From Amycolatopsis taiwanensis DSM 45107 (GTDB lineage Bacteria; Actinomycetota; Actinomycetes; Mycobacteriales; Pseudonocardiaceae): a stretch of 64,000 nt of DNA. Location of the stretch: assembly GCF_000519205.1 (NCBI RefSeq), contig NZ_JAFB01000008.1, positions 239,875 to 303,874 of the forward strand. The letters are read 5' to 3'. Both the position numbers and the translations under genes were made by a program. Shown here in pieces: positions 59,748 to 64,000 of the stretch (positions are counted from its first letter, which is position 1; every line of letters starts with the position of its first letter). Below the pieces are notes generated by a model. The model was not told the DNA's origin, did no database searches, and worked only from the letters and a program-made list of their open reading frames with translations.

Positions 59748-61090
59748 AGCGGCTGCTGGTCGCCAACCGTGGTGAGATCGCGGTCCGCATCATTCGCGCG
59801 GCCCGGGATCTCGGCTTCGAAACCGTCGCGGTCGCCAGCGACGCCGACATGGAAGCGACACACGCCCGACTCGCCGACACCGTCGTCAACATCGGCCCCG
59901 CGCCGGCCACGAAGAGCTATCTGGTCCCGGAGACCATCGTGGCGGCAGCGCGTGATTCCGGTGCCGACGCGGTACATCCCGGCTACGGGTTCTTGTCCGA
60001 GCGGGCGGCGTTCGCCACTGCGGTCACCGAAGCCGGGCTCACGTTCGTCGGCCCCGACGCCGCCGTCATCGAGCAGATGGGCGACAAGGTTCGAGCGCGG
60101 CAGGTCGCGATGGCTGCGGGCGTGCCCACGGTGCCTGGCACCACCGACGGCGTCAGCGACGTCACCGCAGCCGTCGCCGCCGCCCGGGAAATCGGGTATC
60201 CGGTGATGTTGAAGGCCGCGGCCGGTGGCGGTGGCCGCGGCATCCGCGTGGTGGCCGACGAGACCGAACTGATGTCCGCCTTCCCGCAGGCGTCCGGCGA
60301 GGCGGCCAGCGCCTTCGGCGACGGCCGCATGTATGTCGAGCGGTTCGTCCGCAGCGCGCGACATGTCGAGGTGCAGGTACTGGGCGATGGTTCCGACGCG
60401 ATCCACGTGTTCGAGCGGGAGTGCTCTCTGCAACGCCGCCGGCAGAAGGTCGTCGAGGAGGCGCCCTCGCCAGGCATCGACGAGCGCATTCGAGCGGAGA
60501 TGACCGCGGCGGCGGTTCGCCTGTGCAAGCAGGTCGGTTACCGCAGTGCCGGTACGTGCGAGTTCCTGGTCGACGACTCCTCGGGCGAGTTCTTCTTCAT
60601 CGAGATGAACACCCGCATCCAGGTCGAGCACCCGGTCACCGAGCTGATCACCGGGATCGACCTCGTCGCCGAGCAGTTGCGCATCGCGGGCGGTGAGAAA
60701 CTCGGCATCCAGCAGAGCGACGTGACCGCACGCGGCCACGCCATCGAGTTCCGGGTGTGCGCGGAGAACCCGGACCGGAACTTCATGCCGGGACCCGGCC
60801 GCGTCGGTTACGTTCACCTTCCCACCGGGCCGTGGGTGCGCACCGACACGTGGCTCGAAACGGGGAGCGAGGTTTCGCCGTTCTACGACTCCCTGGTGGC
60901 AAAGGTCGTGATCTGGGGGCACGACCGGGCCACCGCGCTGGCACGTTCGGCGCGTGCCCTGTCCGAACTCGTCGTCGAGGGCGTGCCGACGACCACGAGC
61001 CTGCTGGTGGAGCTGCTGGACCAGCCGTGGTTCGCCAAAGGTCGTTTCGACACCGGCACCCTCGAGCAGTGGCTCACCCAGCGCGCGTAG
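59744..61090 (+). CDS. Biotin carboxylase
   Basis: The 448-residue ATP-grasp enzyme carboxylates the biotin on the carrier protein using bicarbonate and ATP. The N-terminal KRLLVANRGEIAVRIIRAAR is diagnostic, followed by LKAAAGGGGRGIRVV, ERECSLQRRRQKVVEEAPSP and EMNTRIQVEHPVTE. The size equals AccC. The GTG start overlaps the BCCP stop. Its place between pxpA and pxpBC suggests service to the PxpBC partner rather than to fatty acid synthesis. Confidence 0.95.
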   Translation: MKRLLVANRGEIAVRIIRAARDLGFETVAVASDADMEATHARLADTVVNIGPAPATKSYLVPETIVAAARDSGADAVHPGYGFLSERAAFATAVTEAGLTFVGPDAAVIEQMGDKVRARQVAMAAGVPTVPGTTDGVSDVTAAVAAAREIGYPVMLKAAAGGGGRGIRVVADETELMSAFPQASGEAASAFGDGRMYVERFVRSARHVEVQVLGDGSDAIHVFERECSLQRRRQKVVEEAPSPGIDERIRAEMTAAAVRLCKQVGYRSAGTCEFLVDDSSGEFFFIEMNTRIQVEHPVTELITGIDLVAEQLRIAGGEKLGIQQSDVTARGHAIEFRVCAENPDRNFMPGPGRVGYVHLPTGPWVRTDTWLETGSEVSPFYDSLVAKVVIWGHDRATALARSARALSELVVEGVPTTTSLLVELLDQPWFAKGRFDTGTLEQWLTQRA

Positions 61091-61098
61091 GAGCACCC

Positions 61099-61992
61099 AT
61101 GAACGGAAACAACCAGCCGGCCCGGTACAGCTGGGGCGGCGACGAGCACATCTTCGTCGAACTCGCCGAGTCGATGAGCCTGCGGGCCAACTTCCGGGCC
61201 ATGGCGATCACCACCACCCTGCGGGAGGAACAGCTCGACGGGGTTCTGGAGATCTGTCCCGCCAACGCCTCCTACCAGGTCCGATACGACCCGGACGTGA
61301 TCGAACCGGACACGCTGCTCGGGCACCTGACCGACATCGAGCGGACGGTCGGGGACGCCTCCGACGTCAGCCTGTCCACCCGGGTGGTCGAAATCCCCGT
61401 CCTGTACCGGGATCCGTGGACCACCGAGACCCTCATGCGGTTCCGTGACCGGCATCAGGATCCGGAGGTCACCGACATCGACTACGCGGCCAGGATCAAC
61501 GGCCTCGCCGACGCGGACGAGTTCATCCGGATGCACTCGAACTCGCCGTGGTTCACCTCGATGGTCGGTTTCGTCGCGGGACTGCCGTTCATGTTCCAGA
61601 TGGTGCCGCAGGAGCGCCAGCTGGTCGTGCCGAAGTACCTCCGGCCCCGCACCGACACTCCTAAACAGACAGTAGGACACGGCGGATGCTTCGGCTGCAT
61701 CTACTCCGTGCGAGGTGCCGGCGGTTACCAGATGTTCGGAATCACCCCCGCACCGATCTACGACCCATCGCAGTCCATGCCGGACTTCGCCGATTTCATG
61801 GTGTTCTTCCGCCCCGGCGACATCGTGCGGTTCGCGCCGATCGATCGTGACCGCTATGACGAGGCGGTCAAGGAGGTCGAGGCGGGCGAGTTCCGGATCC
61901 GGTCCCGGCAGGTCGACTTCGCCCTGCAACCGTTCCTGGACGACCCGGACGGTTTCAACACTCGTCTGCTGGAGGTGCTCCGTGCCGATTGA
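61099..61992 (+). CDS. pxpB: 5-oxoprolinase subunit B-like (KipI/allophanate hydrolase subunit 1 family)
   Basis: The 297-residue protein has the KipI-like family end: WFTSMVGFVAGLPFMFQMVP, TVGHGGCFGCIYSVRGAGGY and SMPDFADFMVFFRPGDIVRF. It is longer than E. coli PxpB (about 220) because of extra residues at about 100-160, in the manner of urea amidolyase-related proteins. ATG at 61099 follows AGGAG. The stop overlaps pxpC by 11 bases. Confidence 0.88.
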   Translation: MNGNNQPARYSWGGDEHIFVELAESMSLRANFRAMAITTTLREEQLDGVLEICPANASYQVRYDPDVIEPDTLLGHLTDIERTVGDASDVSLSTRVVEIPVLYRDPWTTETLMRFRDRHQDPEVTDIDYAARINGLADADEFIRMHSNSPWFTSMVGFVAGLPFMFQMVPQERQLVVPKYLRPRTDTPKQTVGHGGCFGCIYSVRGAGGYQMFGITPAPIYDPSQSMPDFADFMVFFRPGDIVRFAPIDRDRYDEAVKEVEAGEFRIRSRQVDFALQPFLDDPDGFNTRLLEVLRAD

Positions 61993-62947
61993 GGTGCGTA
62001 AACCCGGCCTGTCCACGACCATCCAGGACACCGGCCGCAGTGGCTACTACGACGTCGGCATCCCGCCGTCGGGTGCGCTCGACCAATACTCGCTCATGGT
62101 CGCGAACCGCCTCGTCGGCAACGACCCGAGCGCCGCGGCGCTGGAATGCACCTACCTCGGACCGGAACTTCAGTTCACCGAGGACGCGGTGGTGGCTGTC
62201 GCCGGCGCGGAGCTCCCGCCCAAGGTCAACGGAGAGGAGCGCCCCGTCTGGGAATCGTTCGCGGTCAAGGCCGGCGACGTTCTCGACTTCGGGTACGTCA
62301 GGCGAGGCGCGCGCGCCTATCTCGCGGTCAGCGGCGGCATCGACGTGCCGCAGGTGCTCGGTAGCCGGTCCACCTACGGCCTGGGCAACCTCGGCGGACT
62401 GTCGGGTGGCCCGCTGGTGGCCGGCGACGTTCTGCCGGTCGGTGCCGGTCAGGGGGCTCCGGGACGATCGCTGCCCGAGGAGCTCAGGCCGGTCATGGCC
62501 AAGGAGATCGAGGTCAGAGTCGTGATGGGGCTGTACGACCACGTGCTGGCCGAAGCGGGCAGGAAGAACTTCCTGTCCACGACCTGGACGCTCACACCGG
62601 TCGCCGACCGCGTCGGTTTCCGTTACCAGGGCGGCGAGTTGGAGATGGTCTCTCGGACGCCGCCGTTCGGTGCCGGACAGGATCCGTCGAACATCGTCGA
62701 CGCCCCATATCCGATCGGGTCCATCCAGGTGCCCGGTGGGGTGGAGCCGATCATCTTGCACCGGGACGCCGTGTCCGGAGGCGGCTACATGATGATCGCC
62801 ACCGTCATCAGCGTCGACCTCGATGCGGTGGCGCAATCGGCGCCCAACACGCAGACCAGGTTCGTCGAAGTCAGCCTCGACGACGCCCTCGCCGCGCGCC
62901 GGGAGTATCGGCAGCGCCGCCAACGCGTCGCCGACCTGCTCGGCTGA
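61982..62947 (+). CDS. pxpC: 5-oxoprolinase subunit C-like / biotin-dependent carboxyltransferase domain protein
   Basis: The 321-residue protein belongs to the KipA/allophanate hydrolase subunit 2 family: VRKPGLSTTIQDTGRSGYYD, GIPPSGALDQYSLMVANRLV, and YLAVSGGIDVPQVLGSRSTY. In urea amidolyase the same domain transfers the carboxyl group from biotin to urea, so with the carboxylase and carrier upstream it may be a true carboxyltransferase here. Start GTG 61982. It ends the operon. Confidence 0.9.
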   Translation: MPIEVRKPGLSTTIQDTGRSGYYDVGIPPSGALDQYSLMVANRLVGNDPSAAALECTYLGPELQFTEDAVVAVAGAELPPKVNGEERPVWESFAVKAGDVLDFGYVRRGARAYLAVSGGIDVPQVLGSRSTYGLGNLGGLSGGPLVAGDVLPVGAGQGAPGRSLPEELRPVMAKEIEVRVVMGLYDHVLAEAGRKNFLSTTWTLTPVADRVGFRYQGGELEMVSRTPPFGAGQDPSNIVDAPYPIGSIQVPGGVEPIILHRDAVSGGGYMMIATVISVDLDAVAQSAPNTQTRFVEVSLDDALAARREYRQRRQRVADLLG

Positions 62948-62992
62948 GAGCGTGTCTCACTCGGTCCGGCTCGGGCCGCCCCCCGGCGGGCC

Positions 62993-63505
62993 TCAGAGCG
63001 CGGCGGCGAAGGCGTCGTAGGCCTGCTTGTTGAAGAGCACGAAGCGCAGTTCCTCGAATCCCTCGCCCTCCTCGCGCAGCGTCTGCACCGCGATGCGCGC
63101 GGCGTCGTCGATGGGCCAGCGGTAGACGCCGGTGGAGATCGCGGGGAAGGCGACGGTGCGGGCGCCGAGTTCCCGCGCGACGCGTAGAGACTCCCGGTGA
63201 CAGGAGGCGAGCAGCACCGAGCGGTCCTCGCCCGGGTTCCAGACGGGGCCGACGGTGTGAATCACCCAGCGCGCCGGCAGCCGCCCGGCCGTGGTCGCCA
63301 CGGCCTGCCCGGTGGCCAGCCCCCGGCCGTAGTGTCCGGGGCGCAGACGGCGACATTCGGCGAGGATCTCGGGGCCGCCCTTCCGGTGGATGGCACCGTC
63401 CACACCGCCGCCGCCCAGGAGCGAGGAATTGGCGGCGTTCACCACCGCGTCCATGTCCTGTTCGGTGATATCTCCCTGGACCAGGGTGATGTTCGGTTTC
63501 GCCAT
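62993..63505 (-). CDS. Macrodomain protein (O-acetyl-ADP-ribose deacetylase type)
   Basis: The 170-residue protein is one macrodomain of the YmdB/MacroD class: VVNAANSSLLGGGGVDGAIH with the catalytic Asn and Asp loop, and PAISTGVYRWPIDDAA. It removes the acetyl group from O-acetyl-ADP-ribose or strips ADP-ribose from proteins. It stands alone and converges with the oxoprolinase operon. Confidence 0.93.
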   Translation of the reverse strand: MAKPNITLVQGDITEQDMDAVVNAANSSLLGGGGVDGAIHRKGGPEILAECRRLRPGHYGRGLATGQAVATTAGRLPARWVIHTVGPVWNPGEDRSVLLASCHRESLRVARELGARTVAFPAISTGVYRWPIDDAARIAVQTLREEGEGFEELRFVLFNKQAYDAFAAAL

Positions 63506-63739
63506 ATGACCATCCTGTCAACTCTGTCATCGAGAAGGTCGAACGGGCCGATGGCTACGGCCTGGCCGGGTGGTCAAGGTCAACCTAACCGGTACGAGCA
63601 TATGCCGGTGCCGGACCAGAGCGTCAGAGTTCGGTCATGGTCCGCGAGTGAAATGCAGGACATTGCGGCCGGGTGTGCGCTCGTGGTCCACATGGGACGG
63701 TGGGACGAAACACGGATGTCCTTGGATCATCTGGACTTT

Positions 63740-64000
<261 letters not shown>

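Overview
The window is high-GC DNA from an actinomycete. Supporting signs are GTG starts, 1-8 bp start/stop overlaps, DUF222/13E12-type HNH proteins, DUF6480, the plasmid-stabilization-like protein and mycofactocin-type SDRs. Gene content fits Pseudonocardiaceae (Amycolatopsis-like), but that is inference; no rRNA or marker gene is present to fix it.

Left part (1-8.1 kb): the 3' end of an FprA-type reductase, a GH16 lipoprotein, a complete kdpFABC potassium-pump operon preceded by two small membrane ORFs and lacking kdpDE here, then a scar with an IS30-like remnant and a 13E12-type HNH gene. 8.1-12.9 kb is a minus-strand catabolic or detoxification set (marR, MFS, MBL-fold hydrolase, FAD monooxygenase) with a CRP/GlxR-like site. 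12.9-15.5 kb has a solitary Mrr-like endonuclease, a striking 21-bp repeat array and a decayed HAD gene.

15.5-22.7 kb looks like a stress island: SDRs, PaiB-like FMN protein, hemerythrin, plasmid-stabilization-like protein, YbdK-type carboxylate-amine ligase, CBS protein, and a DUF2267-pterin dehydratase fusion. Two SigF/SigB-like promoters are visible.

22.7-37.8 kb is the most distinctive region: a surface-glycan locus. A tightly overlapping nine-gene minus-strand operon encodes a UXS-like epimerase/decarboxylase, a carbamoyltransferase, a GT2-GmhB fusion, two GT9 (heptosyltransferase-like) enzymes, GmhA, HldE, an SDR and UDP-glucose dehydrogenase. Divergent and convergent genes add a pyruvyltransferase-like protein, two GT2s and two further glycosyltransferases. 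Together they can account for sedoheptulose-7-P to ADP-D,D-heptose and its transfer onto a carbamoylated, possibly uronate/pentose-containing glycan, in an organism with no LPS.

37.8-44 kb: EndoIII-like protein, a LigD-like PE-POL protein lacking the ligase domain, a phosphoesterase, a nucleotidyltransferase-BON fusion, DUF6480. 42.3-50.2 kb: an operon of a pyruvate-oxidase-like TPP enzyme, a giant FAD/Fe-S lactate/glycolate-type dehydrogenase, a small membrane protein, an SDR and a GH15 enzyme. 50.2-58.2 kb: monooxygenase-like protein, S9 peptidase, a TetR regulator with twin operators facing a methyltransferase, a GNAT relic and a glycine betaine ABC transporter. 58.4-63 kb: a PucR relic followed by a 5-oxoprolinase operon that includes a biotin carrier and biotin carboxylase, then a macrodomain protein. 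The right edge cuts through a group II intron on the minus strand; its maturase tail and domain V are visible.
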